From a sulfur-oxidizing endosymbiont of Gigantopelta aegis (GTDB taxonomy: Bacteria; Pseudomonadota; Gammaproteobacteria; GRL18), in the NCBI RefSeq assembly GCF_016097415.1, contig NZ_JAEHGE010000001.1, positions 4,108,610-4,172,609 of the forward strand: a stretch of 64,000 nt of DNA. Reading direction: 5' to 3'. This document shows positions 8,712 through 17,165 of the stretch, piece after piece. The notes below the pieces were generated by a model. That model was given only the letters and a program-made list of their open reading frames with translations, was not told where the DNA came from and searched no databases. How positions within the stretch are numbered: the first letter of the stretch is position 1; each line of letters opens with the position of its first letter. The translations under genes and the position numbers were made by a program.

Positions 8712-9140
8712 GTGAAAAAATATGAAGTTGCTCTTAAAATATGGCTACCAGAGACTGTTAAGCTTGCTCTGATTGAAATGTGCTCATTTGCTGATGCCAG
8801 TCTATCTGATATTATAAGGCAAACGCTTTTTACTTATCTGTATGGCCGTTATGACCTTATGCACTCAATTGAAAAAGGTGAGCATGATTTTTCATTTAAT
8901 GCCTCAGTAAAATACTCTAAAGTAAGCACTAAGAGCGATAAAGTAGAACTAGGTAAAAATGCTTTTGATGTGAAAGTATGGATTGCAATAAAGATGAAAA
9001 ATGATCTTCAGCAACTCGCAGATAAAACTGGGTTAAAGTTATCTGAATTTATACGCGAAATTTTAATTTCTAATCTTTTTGGTCTCACTTACCTTCCTGA
9101 ACACGATGAGATGATTTTACTTAGAATAGAGTTTGATTAG
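8712..9140 (+). CDS. Tandem ribbon-helix-helix-like protein
   Basis: A 142-residue protein from GTG 8712; the frame is open upstream to 8646 but without an ATG. It contains two similar halves: VALKIWLPETVKLALIEMC then LSDIIRQTLFTYLYGRYDL (about 7-50), and VKVWIAIKMKNDLQQLADK then LSEFIREILISNLFGLTYL (about 86-128). Each has the short basic strand plus two-helix layout of Arc/MetJ-type DNA-binding domains. The linker is about 35 residues. A single chain with two RHH units could act as a pre-formed dimer. The domain call is inferred from pattern. It lies between the SLOG and DUF1810 genes. Confidence 0.6.
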   Translation: MKKYEVALKIWLPETVKLALIEMCSFADASLSDIIRQTLFTYLYGRYDLMHSIEKGEHDFSFNASVKYSKVSTKSDKVELGKNAFDVKVWIAIKMKNDLQQLADKTGLKLSEFIREILISNLFGLTYLPEHDEMILLRIEFD

Positions 9141-9158
9141 CGATAAGTCTCAATATTC

Positions 9159-9566
9159 TCAGAAATTAAGTATTTGAAGTGTCTTAAGATCATGTTGACC
9201 ATTAAAATACTTGTTCAGAACCTTTTGAAATACCAAGTTATCTCTGGCAACCTCTGTAAACAAGGTCATTGATGACTTTAATTTCATATCATCTGGATGA
9301 CCAAATATCTCTAAAGTCCGTTTTCCTTCAATTGCCAGTACTGCCTCAGTACATTCTATTAAACGCTTACCAAGAACAGGATGGCTGATATATTTATAAG
9401 CTTCTGAGATGCTTTCAATTGCATAATATCTTGCTGTTGAGCTATGTCCAAGCCCTTTAATTTGCGGAAAGATAAACCACATCCAGTGAGTTTTTTTCTG
9501 ACCTGAATTAAGCTCTTGAAGAACCATTTCATAAATGGGATCTTGTGCCTCTATAAATCGATTCAT
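9159..9566 (-). CDS. DUF1810 family protein
   Basis: About 135 residues from ATG 9566: MNRFIEAQDPIYEMVLQELN, GQKKTHWMWFIFPQIKGLG, ARYYAIESISEAYKYISHPVLG, FGHPDDMKLKSSMTLF. These conserved blocks are characteristic of DUF1810 (calpastatin-like small bacterial proteins), whose biochemical role is not established. It converges on the tandem-RHH gene (19-bp gap) and is the last gene of the accessory island before tRNA-Val. Confidence 0.88.
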   Translation of the reverse strand: MNRFIEAQDPIYEMVLQELNSGQKKTHWMWFIFPQIKGLGHSSTARYYAIESISEAYKYISHPVLGKRLIECTEAVLAIEGKRTLEIFGHPDDMKLKSSMTLFTEVARDNLVFQKVLNKYFNGQHDLKTLQILNF

Positions 9567-9690
9567 CAAAAATTACCGGAGGGAAGTATTATTATGACAA
9601 TAAAAAATGCTGCTTCTGGCAACTCAGAATTTCAAGGTGATGTTTAACAAAGAATAGCGACCAAAAACAAGTTTACAATCAACAAGTTAT

Positions 9691-9767
9691 TGGTAGGCGC
9701 GAGTGGATTCGAACCACCGACCCCCACCATGTCAAGGTGGTGCTCTAACCAACTGAGCTACGTGCCT
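9691..9767 (-). tRNA. tRNA-Val (GAC)
   Basis: The minus strand reads TAGCTCAGTTGGTTAGAGC (D arm), CCACC-TTGACAT-GGTGG (anticodon arm, anticodon GAC = valine), and GGTTCGAATCC (T arm), with the 3' CCA encoded. The acceptor stem AGGCACG/CGCGCCT has one A-C mismatch at pair 5. The gene is 77 nt. Confidence 0.95.
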
Positions 9768-9814
9768 ATAGGGTCAAATTTCCTGAGATACGAGATGTAT
9801 CGGAAACGATGCGT

Positions 9815-9843
9815 ATAATACCGAGGCTGGGGTGTTTTGGCAA
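9815..9843 (-). promoter_or_regulatory. Promoter of tRNA-Val
   Basis: On the minus strand TTGCCA (9838-9843) and TATTAT (9815-9820) are separated by exactly 17 bp. The -10 box lies 47 bp upstream of the mature tRNA 5' end and just after the uvrB stop. Confidence 0.75.
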
Positions 9844-9903
9844 GTCTTTTTTAACTAAAGATAAGCTAAAATTAAAAAATTGGCTAAAGTTGGATAAAAT
9901 AGG

Positions 9904-11910
9904 CTAGAGCCGGATAAATTTGTCTTGTAGGACTTTGATTTGGTCTCGTAAATGCGCGGCTTCTTCAAATTCCATATTTTGTGCGTGTGAATACATCTTG
10001 TCTTCCATTTCTTGCATTTGTTTTTCCAGTTCAGAGCGTGTCATTATATCATAACGACCTGATTCTTCGGCAATTTTTCTATTTTTTGCCACTGCCAGGC
10101 CTGCACCGGGGATGGTGGCTTCGAGAATATCTTTAACCGACTTTTTAATACCCTGAGGGGTGATTCCATGTTGTTTATTATAGGCGATTTGTTTTTCCCG
10201 CCGTCTGGCCGTCTCACTCATCGCTCGTTCCATTGAGCCGGTGATACGTTCTGCGTATAAAATGACCGAGCCATTCACATGCCGGGCTGCCCTTCCCATG
10301 GTTTGAATCAGCGAACGCTCAGAACGTAGGAAACCTTCTTTATCGGCATCCAAAATGGCCACCAAGGAGACTTCCGGAATATCCAGTCCTTCTCTGAGTA
10401 GATTAATACCTACCAGAACATCAAACTCACCCAGGCGTAAGTCACGGATGATTTCTACTCGCTCTACCGTATCAATATCTGAATGTAGGTAACGCACTTT
10501 AAGGTCATGTTCCAGATAATAGTCCGTGAGGTCTTCAGCCATGCGCTTGGTTAACGTCGTCACCAGTACGCGCTCATTTAATGCAATGCGTTTATGGATC
10601 TCAGAAATCAAATCATCAACCTGTGTTGTAGCACTGCGTACTTCAACAGGCGGATCAATTAAGCCCGTGGGGCGCACGATTTGTTCTGCAACCACGTTTG
10701 ACTTTTCAGCTTCATAATTGCCTGGTGTGGCTGAGACAAAAATGGTCTGGGGGGCAAGTCGTTCAAATTCAGCGAATTTTAAGGGGCGATTATCTAAAGC
10801 CGATGGTAATCGAAAACCATACTCAACGAGATTTTCTTTGCGTGATCGATCACCTTTATACATCGCCCCCACTTGTGAGACCGTTACATGACTTTCATCA
10901 ATAAAGATAATGGCATCATCAGGCAAGTAGTCTAAAAATGTTGGCGGTGGTTCACCGATTGCTCGCCCTGATAAATAACGTGAGTAATTTTCAATTCCAG
11001 AGCAATAGCCTAATTCCAGAATCATTTCTAGATCCAGCTGGGTACGTTGTTCTAAGCGCTGCGCTTCGACTAATTTATTGGCATCATAAAGTACCGCTAA
11101 ACGCTCCTTAAGTTCGACCTTAATTTTTTCAACAGCCTCTAATAGGGTTGCTCTTGGTGTTACATAATGAGTTTTTGGGTAGACAGTGATCCTTGGAACA
11201 CGACGTAATACTTCACCCGTTAGTGGATCAAAATAACTCAGGGCCTCTACTTCATCATCAAATAATTCAATGCGCACTGCTTCACTATCAGAGTCAGCGG
11301 GATAAATATCAATCACATCGCCACGCACTCGATAGGTTGCCCGATGCAATTCCACATCATTGCGCTTGTATTGCAACTCTGCCAGTCGTCTTAAAATAGT
11401 ACGTTGATCAACAACATCACCTTTAACAACATGCAAAAGCATTTTCAAGTAGGATTTAGGATCGCCCAAACCATAAATACAGGAAACAGAGGCAACAATG
11501 ATGACATCTTTACGTTCTAGCAGTGCTTTGGTGGCAGATAAGCGCATCTGTTCTATGTGTTCATTAATGGAGGCATCTTTTTCAATAAACGTGTCCGATG
11601 CAGGGACATAGGCTTCAGGTTGATAGTAGTCATAGTAGGAAACAAAATATTCCACCGAATTGTGGGGAAAAAACTCTTTCATCTCACCATAGAGTTGTGC
11701 TGCCAGGGTTTTATTGTGAGCTAAGATCAACGTTGGCCGTTGCAGATTTTGCATCACATTGGCCATGGTAAAGGTTTTGCCAGAACCAGTGACACCCAAT
11801 AGCGTCATTGCGGCTTCACCATCCTGCAGGGCTTCAGTCAAACGTTTTATTGCCGCAGGCTGATCGCCATCGGGGGTATATGATGAGACTAGCTCAAAGG
11901 GTTTGCCCAT
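9904..11910 (-). CDS. uvrB: UvrABC excinuclease subunit B
   Basis: A 668-residue protein of normal UvrB length. It has Walker [15 protein letters not shown] near residue 40, the beta-hairpin [12 protein letters not shown] that clamps damaged [28 protein letters not shown] and MGRAARH helicase motifs, and a C-terminal UVR domain ([17 protein letters not shown]) that binds UvrC. UvrB verifies the lesion after UvrA and recruits UvrC in nucleotide excision repair. No obvious LexA box was seen in the 130 bp upstream. It diverges from the aminotransferase gene. Confidence 0.97.
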   Translation of the reverse strand: MGKPFELVSSYTPDGDQPAAIKRLTEALQDGEAAMTLLGVTGSGKTFTMANVMQNLQRPTLILAHNKTLAAQLYGEMKEFFPHNSVEYFVSYYDYYQPEAYVPASDTFIEKDASINEHIEQMRLSATKALLERKDVIIVASVSCIYGLGDPKSYLKMLLHVVKGDVVDQRTILRRLAELQYKRNDVELHRATYRVRGDVIDIYPADSDSEAVRIELFDDEVEALSYFDPLTGEVLRRVPRITVYPKTHYVTPRATLLEAVEKIKVELKERLAVLYDANKLVEAQRLEQRTQLDLEMILELGYCSGIENYSRYLSGRAIGEPPPTFLDYLPDDAIIFIDESHVTVSQVGAMYKGDRSRKENLVEYGFRLPSALDNRPLKFAEFERLAPQTIFVSATPGNYEAEKSNVVAEQIVRPTGLIDPPVEVRSATTQVDDLISEIHKRIALNERVLVTTLTKRMAEDLTDYYLEHDLKVRYLHSDIDTVERVEIIRDLRLGEFDVLVGINLLREGLDIPEVSLVAILDADKEGFLRSERSLIQTMGRAARHVNGSVILYAERITGSMERAMSETARRREKQIAYNKQHGITPQGIKKSVKDILEATIPGAGLAVAKNRKIAEESGRYDIMTRSELEKQMQEMEDKMYSHAQNMEFEEAAHLRDQIKVLQDKFIRL

Positions 11911-12050
11911 GATTTGTTTCTCTTTGCTCTATATCATGACTAAATGGTTAAAAGTATTTCCTTCCAACACAAATGTGCTAAAATTACTACTAATATTTAT
12001 AACTTTGTTATCTTGTATTTTACGCTCATTTTACGCTAGAGGTGCTTCAC

Positions 12051-13256
12051 TTGGCTACACACCCGACTAAAATTAATCTGTCTAATCGAGTTCAATTAGT
12101 TAAACCATCTGCGACTTTAGCCATTACTGCAAAAGCAAAAGCATTGCGTGCAGAAGGTAAGGATATTATTGGTCTGGGTGCTGGCGAACCGGATTTTGAT
12201 ACCCCCGACCATATAAAAAATGCAGCAATTCAGGCAATTAATGATGGCTTTACAAAATATACCGCAGTCGGTGGCACTCCGGAGTTAAAGCAGGTTGTAT
12301 GTGACAAATTCAAACATGATAATTCGCTTGATTATAGCCCTGAGCAAGTATTGGTTTCCAGTGGTGGTAAACAAAGTTTTTATAACCTCTGTCAAGCTTT
12401 ATTGAATGATGGTGACGAAGTCATTATCCCTGCTCCGTATTGGGTCTCCTATCCCGACATGGTCATTCTAGGTGGTGCAACGCCGGTCATTATCAGCACA
12501 GGGATCGATGAAGGTTTTAAGATCTCCCCTGAACAATTAAAGGCCGCCATTACAGATAAAACCCGTCTGATGGTGTTAAACACCCCTTCTAATCCAACGG
12601 GTGTCACATATACTCGCGCTGATTTAGCCGCCATTGGTGAGGTGCTTAAAGAGCATCCTGATATCATTATCGCCAGTGATGATATGTATGAACATATTGT
12701 CTGGTCTGATGAGCCTTTCTGTACCATTGCCGAAGTTTGCCCTTATTTATATGATCAAACAGTGACCATGAATGGTGTCAGTAAAGCCTATTCAATGACG
12801 GGTTGGCGGATTGGTTATGCTGCCGGACCAAAGGATTTGATTGCAGCAATGACCAAAATTCAATCACAAAGCACTTCTAACCCCTGCTCTATTTCTCAAG
12901 TGGCGGCACAAGAAGCACTCAGTGGTGATCAAAGCTGTATTGATACCATGTTAAAAGCGTTTAAAGAACGCCATGACTTTGTGGTTGATGCCGTCAATGC
13001 CATTGCAGGTATGCAAGCCTTACCTTCACAGGGTGCTTTTTATACCTTTGCCAATATGCAAACATTAATTGATCAGACCGAGGGTGTGAGTGATGATGTT
13101 GAATTGGCAGATTATATTTTAAGTCATGCAGAAGTGGCTCTAGTGCCTGGCTCAGCATTCGGTGCACCGGGTTATATGCGCTTCTCTTTTGCAACCAGCA
13201 TGGATAACTTGCAAGAGGCGATTAGTCGTCTGCAAAAGCTTTTTAGCACAACTTAA
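12051..13256 (+). CDS. PLP-dependent aspartate aminotransferase (class I)
   Basis: About 401 residues. TTG at 12051 is preferred because AGAGGTG lies 7 nt upstream and MATHPTKINLSNRVQLVKPS matches the usual N-terminus; GTG 12042 is part of that ribosome site. Class I/II aminotransferase motifs: GLGAGEPDFDTPDHIK, NTPSNPTG, and SKAYSMTGWRIGYAAGP, whose Lys binds PLP. It should interconvert aspartate/2-oxoglutarate and oxaloacetate/glutamate, as in the AspC/AatA group. The stop lies within 9-bp repeats and is followed by a terminator at 13342. Confidence 0.92.
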   Translation: MATHPTKINLSNRVQLVKPSATLAITAKAKALRAEGKDIIGLGAGEPDFDTPDHIKNAAIQAINDGFTKYTAVGGTPELKQVVCDKFKHDNSLDYSPEQVLVSSGGKQSFYNLCQALLNDGDEVIIPAPYWVSYPDMVILGGATPVIISTGIDEGFKISPEQLKAAITDKTRLMVLNTPSNPTGVTYTRADLAAIGEVLKEHPDIIIASDDMYEHIVWSDEPFCTIAEVCPYLYDQTVTMNGVSKAYSMTGWRIGYAAGPKDLIAAMTKIQSQSTSNPCSISQVAAQEALSGDQSCIDTMLKAFKERHDFVVDAVNAIAGMQALPSQGAFYTFANMQTLIDQTEGVSDDVELADYILSHAEVALVPGSAFGAPGYMRFSFATSMDNLQEAISRLQKLFSTT

Positions 13257-13288
13257 ATGGCTTAAATGGCTTAAATGGCTTAAATGGC
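13253..13288. repeat. Four 9-bp tandem repeats TTAAATGGC at gene end
   Basis: TTAAATGGC repeats four times head to tail, with a fifth diverged partial copy (TTAAAG). The first copy contains the TAA stop of the aminotransferase gene. Confidence 0.95.
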
Positions 13289-13339
13289 TTAAAGTTAAAT
13301 TGCTTGAAACTTAAGGAAAGATAAAAGCGACAAGCATAA

Positions 13340-13520
13340 AAAAAGGCGGCCGAGATAAACTCTGCGCCGCCTTTATTACCTCCTTACCAAGCTGTTTTAG
13401 AACTAACTAAAACCCTGCTTGCGGTCAATCCTTCGACCCTTTCCTCCTGACTCGTTCCGTCTTACGTCTTCCTTGAATTAAACTTTTCAAATCTTTTAAA
13501 AAGTAGATTTCCTAAACGTT
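13340..13520 (-). ncRNA. Candidate CsrA/RsmA-sequestering small RNA
   Basis: The span runs from a good sigma70-type promoter (13527-13554) to a strong intrinsic terminator and has no credible reading frame. The predicted RNA of about 180 nt has seven GGA triplets: TAGGAAA, AAGGAAG, ACGGAAC, CAGGAGGA (two), AAGGAT and AAGGAGG. Several are in likely hairpin loops, such as GGTC-GAAGGATT-GACC and GAC-GGAACGA-GTC. A perfect GTTTTAG-TTAGTT-CTAAAAC stem also lies in it. This is the architecture of CsrB/RsmZ-type RNAs that titrate the translational regulator CsrA. Assignment is by pattern only. Confidence 0.5.
13342..13374. terminator. Bidirectional intrinsic terminator
   Basis: AAAGGCGGC (13342-13350) pairs with GCCGCCTTT (13366-13374) across a 15-base loop. 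On the minus strand a run of seven T follows, so it ends the small-RNA candidate. On the plus strand TTTATT follows, so it can also stop aminotransferase transcription. Confidence 0.85.
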
Positions 13521-13526
13521 GCAAGG

Positions 13527-13554
13527 ATTCTATCAGACTCCACTCAAGGCTCAA
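13527..13554 (-). promoter_or_regulatory. Promoter of the small-RNA candidate
   Basis: On the minus strand the -35 TTGAGC (13549-13554) and -10 TAGAAT (13527-13532) have 16-bp spacing. A palindrome CTAGGG-GTTAT-CCCTAG lies directly upstream and could bind a regulator. The predicted start is near 13520. Confidence 0.55.
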
Positions 13555-13693
13555 CTAGGGATAACCCCTAGCCGTTATAAAATGTGAACTAGGTTGCAGC
13601 TTGAAAAAGGACTTCATCAACCTCATTTTATAGACTATAGAAAATATGCTATACCCCTAAGCCTTCTAATGCCAAAAATCAGGATCCCTATCT

Positions 13694-14560
13694 ATGAGTA
13701 ATTTTCCATTTGTCGTCGATATCAGCGATGCCGGACATTTTGAACAACAAGTTATTGAAGCTTCTAAACAACAACCTATATTAGTCGATTTCTGGGCTGA
13801 ATGGTGTCAGCCCTGTAAAGCACTGATACCATTGCTGACCAAACTGGCAGAGGATTACAAAGGAGCATTTATCCTCGCCAAAGTGAATGCTGACGAACAA
13901 CAAGAACTAGTGGCTGCGGCAGGTGTACGAAATTTACCTACCGTCAAACTCTACAAAAATGGTGTGATGGTCGATGAATTTATGGGAGCCAAAGCTGAAA
14001 GTGAAATACGCAAGATGCTTGATACCCATGTTGAAAATGAAACCAGCAATAAAATTGCTGAGGCATTAGCATTATCAGAAGCCGGAGAGCATCAGCAGGC
14101 CACAGAGCAGCTTAAAGCGCTCAATCAACAAGAGCCAAGCAACTCTAATGTCCATATTGCCATTGCAAAGGTCTATTTACAATCAGGTGATTTTGAAAAC
14201 TGTGAAGCGATTATTAAATCATTGCCAGCCAATATACAGCTTAGCGATGATGTAAAGAAGCTTCAGGATGAACTGAATTTAGCCCGTTCTACCAGCGATA
14301 GTCCTGAAGTGGAGGAGTTGTTAGCCCAACTTGAAACTGATCCAGAGCAACACGACATCCGACTCCAATTAGCGAATCAATACATAGTGAGCCATCAATA
14401 TGAACTCGCTTTGGAAGCCTTAATGTATATTTTACAACAGGATATGAATTTTCAGGAAGGTGCCGCCAAAGCGGCTATGCTAAGCATTTTTGAAACATTG
14501 GGTGCTCAGGAGGCACTGACGCGGCAGTATCGGAGTAAATTAGCTAGCTTAATGTACTAG
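13694..14560 (+). CDS. cnoX: CnoX/YbbN-type thioredoxin with TPR domain
   Basis: 288 residues: an N-terminal thioredoxin fold with VDFWAEWCQPCKALIPLL (about 28-45) and NLPTVKLYKNG, then a C-terminal TPR-like region (EAGEHQQATEQLKALNQQEP and onward) ending EALTRQYRSKLASLMY. This is the YbbN/CnoX layout, a cytosolic chaperedoxin that protects substrates from oxidation and hands them to GroEL or DnaK. E. coli CnoX lacks the first active-site Cys, whereas this copy keeps CQPC and may be redox-active. Convergent with dsbC. Confidence 0.9.
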   Translation: MSNFPFVVDISDAGHFEQQVIEASKQQPILVDFWAEWCQPCKALIPLLTKLAEDYKGAFILAKVNADEQQELVAAAGVRNLPTVKLYKNGVMVDEFMGAKAESEIRKMLDTHVENETSNKIAEALALSEAGEHQQATEQLKALNQQEPSNSNVHIAIAKVYLQSGDFENCEAIIKSLPANIQLSDDVKKLQDELNLARSTSDSPEVEELLAQLETDPEQHDIRLQLANQYIVSHQYELALEALMYILQQDMNFQEGAAKAAMLSIFETLGAQEALTRQYRSKLASLMY

Positions 14561-14585
14561 TAATTTTCCCTGCCACTTTGTGTTC

Positions 14586-14604
14586 CCCTCCCATTTAAGG
14601 AGGG
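14586..14604. terminator. Weak terminator-like hairpin between cnoX and dsbC
   Basis: CCCTCC (14586-14591) and GGAGGG (14599-14604) form a 6-bp GC-rich stem. TTGTTAT follows on the plus strand. It sits between two convergent genes. Confidence 0.5.
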
Positions 14605-14620
14605 TTGTTATAAGTTAAGT

Positions 14621-15370
14621 TTATTTTGCCTTAATTGTTGCAGACAGACGCTTGGCAGGCACATAACCCGGCATACTGGTACCATCTTCCAAAAACATGG
14701 CTGGTGTGCCCTGTACGCCCAATGCCTGACCTAGCTCAAACTGCTGAGCAACGGGATTATCACAGCTTTTATCAGGAATAACCTTACCTTCTTTGGCATC
14801 ACCCATCGCTTTAGCGGGATCATCCGAACACCAGACATTGACCGCTTTTTGATAAGAACGACTACCAATTCCAGCTCTGGGATAGGCCATATAGCGAATA
14901 GTAATGCCTTCGGCATTATAGTCAGCCATTTCACGGTGTAATTTGACGCAATAGGGACAGTCAATATCGGTAAAAACAGTCACTTTCGCAATTTCATTTT
15001 TTGCTGGGAAAACAATCATCTTGCTTTCATCCATGACACCCAATAATTTACCTCTGGCTTCACCACGCTTTTTCTCAGTTAAATTAACGCGCTTTTTGAC
15101 ATCAATAATATCACCACGGAACATTAAAGAAGCATCTTTATTAAAGTAAAAAATGGTTGAGCCAAAGCTCACTTCATAAAGACCCGGCATCGCAGTTTCT
15201 TCAATACTACTGGGCGTATTTTGTGGCATCAGTGTATTTAAGGCCGCATCCAGCTCAGGGGTGGATTTAGCAATACTGACTGAGCTTGCCAACACAACAA
15301 GCAAGGAAATCATTCCCATCATAAGGCTTTGAGCAAGGTGTTGTTTTGTCTTTATGTCTTTAAAAATCAT
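14621..15370 (-). CDS. dsbC: Thiol:disulfide interchange protein DsbC
   Basis: 249 residues with a signal anchor or peptide at the N-terminus (LMMGMISLLVVLASSVSIA), an N-terminal dimerisation domain (GLYEVSFGSTIFYFNKDASL), and a thioredoxin-like catalytic domain with FTDIDCPYCVKLHREM and a cis-Pro loop GVQGTPAMFLEDG. DsbC isomerises wrong disulfides in periplasmic proteins and is kept reduced by DsbD. The predicted cleavage is after SIA or nearby. It lies 15 bp downstream of yajQ on the same strand. Confidence 0.92.
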   Translation of the reverse strand: MIFKDIKTKQHLAQSLMMGMISLLVVLASSVSIAKSTPELDAALNTLMPQNTPSSIEETAMPGLYEVSFGSTIFYFNKDASLMFRGDIIDVKKRVNLTEKKRGEARGKLLGVMDESKMIVFPAKNEIAKVTVFTDIDCPYCVKLHREMADYNAEGITIRYMAYPRAGIGSRSYQKAVNVWCSDDPAKAMGDAKEGKVIPDKSCDNPVAQQFELGQALGVQGTPAMFLEDGTSMPGYVPAKRLSATIKAK

Positions 15371-15385
15371 TCATTATTTTCCGTA

Positions 15386-15868
15386 TTAATCTCTAAAATT
15401 TGTAAATTGCAATGCCACAGAGAACTCCTCTTTTTTCAGCATTGCCATTACGGCTTGTAAATCATCGCGCTTTTTGCCGGTTACCCGAACTTGTTCACCC
15501 TGAATAGAAGACTGCACTTTTAGTTTTTTATCTTTAATCAGTTTCACAATTTTTCTGGCATTGTCTTTATCAATACCCTGACAAATCAGTAACTTCTGTT
15601 CCATCGCCTTGCCATTAGGCTTTATATCACCCTGCTCTAAGCTTTTTACATCCACTTTCCTGCGCACTAACTCCGTCAACATAATATCCAGGAGTTGTTG
15701 CACTTGAAATTCGCTTTCACTTATCAGGGTAACTTCTTCCTTTGACTGCTTAACTGTCGTTTCAGTTCCCTTAAAGTCATATCTTTGTGTAATTGCTCGA
15801 TTCGCATTACTGACGGCATTGGTTAATTCATGCATATCAATTTCTGAAACAATATCAAATGAAGGCAT
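15386..15868 (-). CDS. yajQ: YajQ family nucleotide-binding protein (UPF0234)
   Basis: 160 residues, the standard YajQ length. Conserved blocks: MPSFDIVSEIDMHELTNAV, TQRYDFKGTE, KVQSSIQGEQVRVTGKKRDD, and the C-terminal VALQFTNFRD. YajQ proteins bind nucleotides, and in Xanthomonas a homologue is a cyclic di-GMP effector. Whether this copy does so cannot be seen. Upstream of dsbC, probably co-transcribed. Confidence 0.95.
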   Translation of the reverse strand: MPSFDIVSEIDMHELTNAVSNANRAITQRYDFKGTETTVKQSKEEVTLISESEFQVQQLLDIMLTELVRRKVDVKSLEQGDIKPNGKAMEQKLLICQGIDKDNARKIVKLIKDKKLKVQSSIQGEQVRVTGKKRDDLQAVMAMLKKEEFSVALQFTNFRD

Positions 15869-15970
15869 TTCTAGTTCCTGTAAAACAATTAGAGTAATTA
15901 ATCTTGAAGAAGAAAATCTTATCCATTGTAATTAGCAATACACAATTGTCAAATTTAAACTCTGAATAAT

Positions 15971-16037
15971 CCTAGAAACCTCAGTTGAACCTACTGCGAG
16001 CGTCCAATGTACTGGAGATTCAACTGAGGTTTCTAGG
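15971..16037. mobile_element. Short 67-bp member of the CCTA...TAGG MITE family
   Basis: CCTAGAAACCTCAGTTGAA at the left is matched by its near-perfect reverse complement at the right. The left part continues CCTACTGCGA, as in the longer copies at 38471, 56773 and 59529. Flanking 5-bp duplications ATAAT occur at 15966-15970 and 16038-16042. It is most simply an internally deleted copy. Confidence 0.85.
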
Positions 16038-16047
16038 ATAATCGCAA

Positions 16048-16608
16048 CTACTCAGCTTTGTTTTTAAAACAAGCTTCATGAGCAAGTAAACTTTGCTTTA
16101 TTTTCATAAAGTTTATCTTACCCTTTTGCAAGGCCAGGGTATCACCGGCGTAACCGCCCACTCCTGATGCAGAGACAATACGATGACAGGGAATAACAAA
16201 AGGGAAATGGTTATTTCGACAGGCATTGCCTATCGCTCTGGCACTAGTATTGAGTTCTTTGGCTAGCTCACCATAGGTTTTTACCACACCAGAAGGAATT
16301 TTCCTTAAGGCCTGCCACACCCGTTGCTGAAAGACTGTACCCTGATAGATATTGCAGGCAATGGTGAATTGAAAATTTGCCTGATGAAAATAACTGTCCA
16401 CTTGCGCTATAATTTTTTTAGCAAATTGCTGTTCAATCACATCCCTGAGCAATGCAATCTGCTTACTCAGAAAGTCTATCCCCTCAGCTTTTTCATAGCT
16501 GATACCTGTGATCATAGTTTGTTTAAAACGCACACAGAGATGAACATCGACAAGATCGAATTGTTCATATTCATGCAGCGGGATCATAATCCTTGCTGTA
16601 TTCATCAT
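16048..16608 (-). CDS. ogt: Methylated-DNA-protein cysteine methyltransferase
   Basis: 186 residues. The C-terminal active site region reads GNACRNNHFPFVIPCHRIVS, with acceptor Cys in PCHR, followed by GVGGYAG. The winged-helix part includes GTVFQQRVWQALRKIPSG and TYGELAKELN. It removes O6-alkyl groups from guanine in a single-turnover suicide reaction. The length and N-terminal domain fit the Ogt/AdaB group. Starts at ATG 16608 (a second ATG follows at once). Downstream of it lies the short MITE. Confidence 0.92.
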   Translation of the reverse strand: MMNTARIMIPLHEYEQFDLVDVHLCVRFKQTMITGISYEKAEGIDFLSKQIALLRDVIEQQFAKKIIAQVDSYFHQANFQFTIACNIYQGTVFQQRVWQALRKIPSGVVKTYGELAKELNTSARAIGNACRNNHFPFVIPCHRIVSASGVGGYAGDTLALQKGKINFMKIKQSLLAHEACFKNKAE

Positions 16609-16637
16609 GCTAAAAGCATAATTTTAGCGAAAAAAAA

Positions 16638-16665
16638 GGGCTGTTTGAATTATCAAACACCCCTT
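16638..16665 (-). terminator. Terminator of the rpsP-rimM-trmD-rplS operon
   Basis: On the minus strand AAAAAGGGGTGTTTGA-TAA-TTCAAACAGCCC is followed by eight T. The stem is about 10 bp with one bulge. It lies about 35 bp after the rplS stop. Confidence 0.85.
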
Positions 16666-16699
16666 TTTCTTTTGCTTCGTCATATCGCAATGATAAGAC

Positions 16700-17047
16700 T
16701 TAAGCCAACTTCTCTTTGATACGTGCAGACTTGCCGCGAAGATCACGTAGATAGTATAGTTTTGAACGACGTACATCACCACGACGCTTGACTTCAATAC
16801 TGTCAACCATAGTGCTGTAAGTTTGAAAAACACGCTCAACACCTTCACCATAAGAAATTTTACGGACAGTGAAAGCAGAATCCAGACCACGATTACGCAC
16901 AGCGATAACAACGCCTTCGAAAGCCTGAATACGCTCACGCTCGCCTTCTTTTACTTTTACGTTTACAACCACTGTGTCACCAGGGCCAAACTTAGGCACT
17001 TCACGTCCCATTTGTTCTGCGTTTATAGCATCAATTATATTGCTCAT
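16700..17047 (-). CDS. rplS: 50S ribosomal protein L19
   Basis: 115 residues with [55 protein letters not shown] and [21 protein letters not shown], the full L19 signature. L19 sits at the 30S-50S interface. It is the last gene of the rpsP-rimM-trmD-rplS operon, in the order common in gammaproteobacteria, and is followed by a terminator. Confidence 0.98.
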   Translation of the reverse strand: MSNIIDAINAEQMGREVPKFGPGDTVVVNVKVKEGERERIQAFEGVVIAVRNRGLDSAFTVRKISYGEGVERVFQTYSTMVDSIEVKRRGDVRRSKLYYLRDLRGKSARIKEKLA

Positions 17048-17165
17048 TCATTTGCTCCAATTAGCTCAGGCCCTGAACCCAGGCTGGTCTTTTTTAAAAA
17101 AGGGTTAAAAAAAGGGTTAAAAAAACAGTTTAAAACGGCTTATAAACATTACATTAATAAGCTTA

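Noticed and set aside
9691-9767. Integrated element using tRNA-Val as attachment site
   Set aside because: No integrase gene and no second copy of the tRNA 3' end was found in the island to its left.
11911-12050. LexA box upstream of uvrB
   Set aside because: No CTG-N10-CAG type palindrome was found in the interval.
13253-13288. 9-bp repeats as an iteron-type replication origin
   Set aside because: Only four short copies at a gene end, no replication initiator gene and no A+T-rich unwinding region tied to them.
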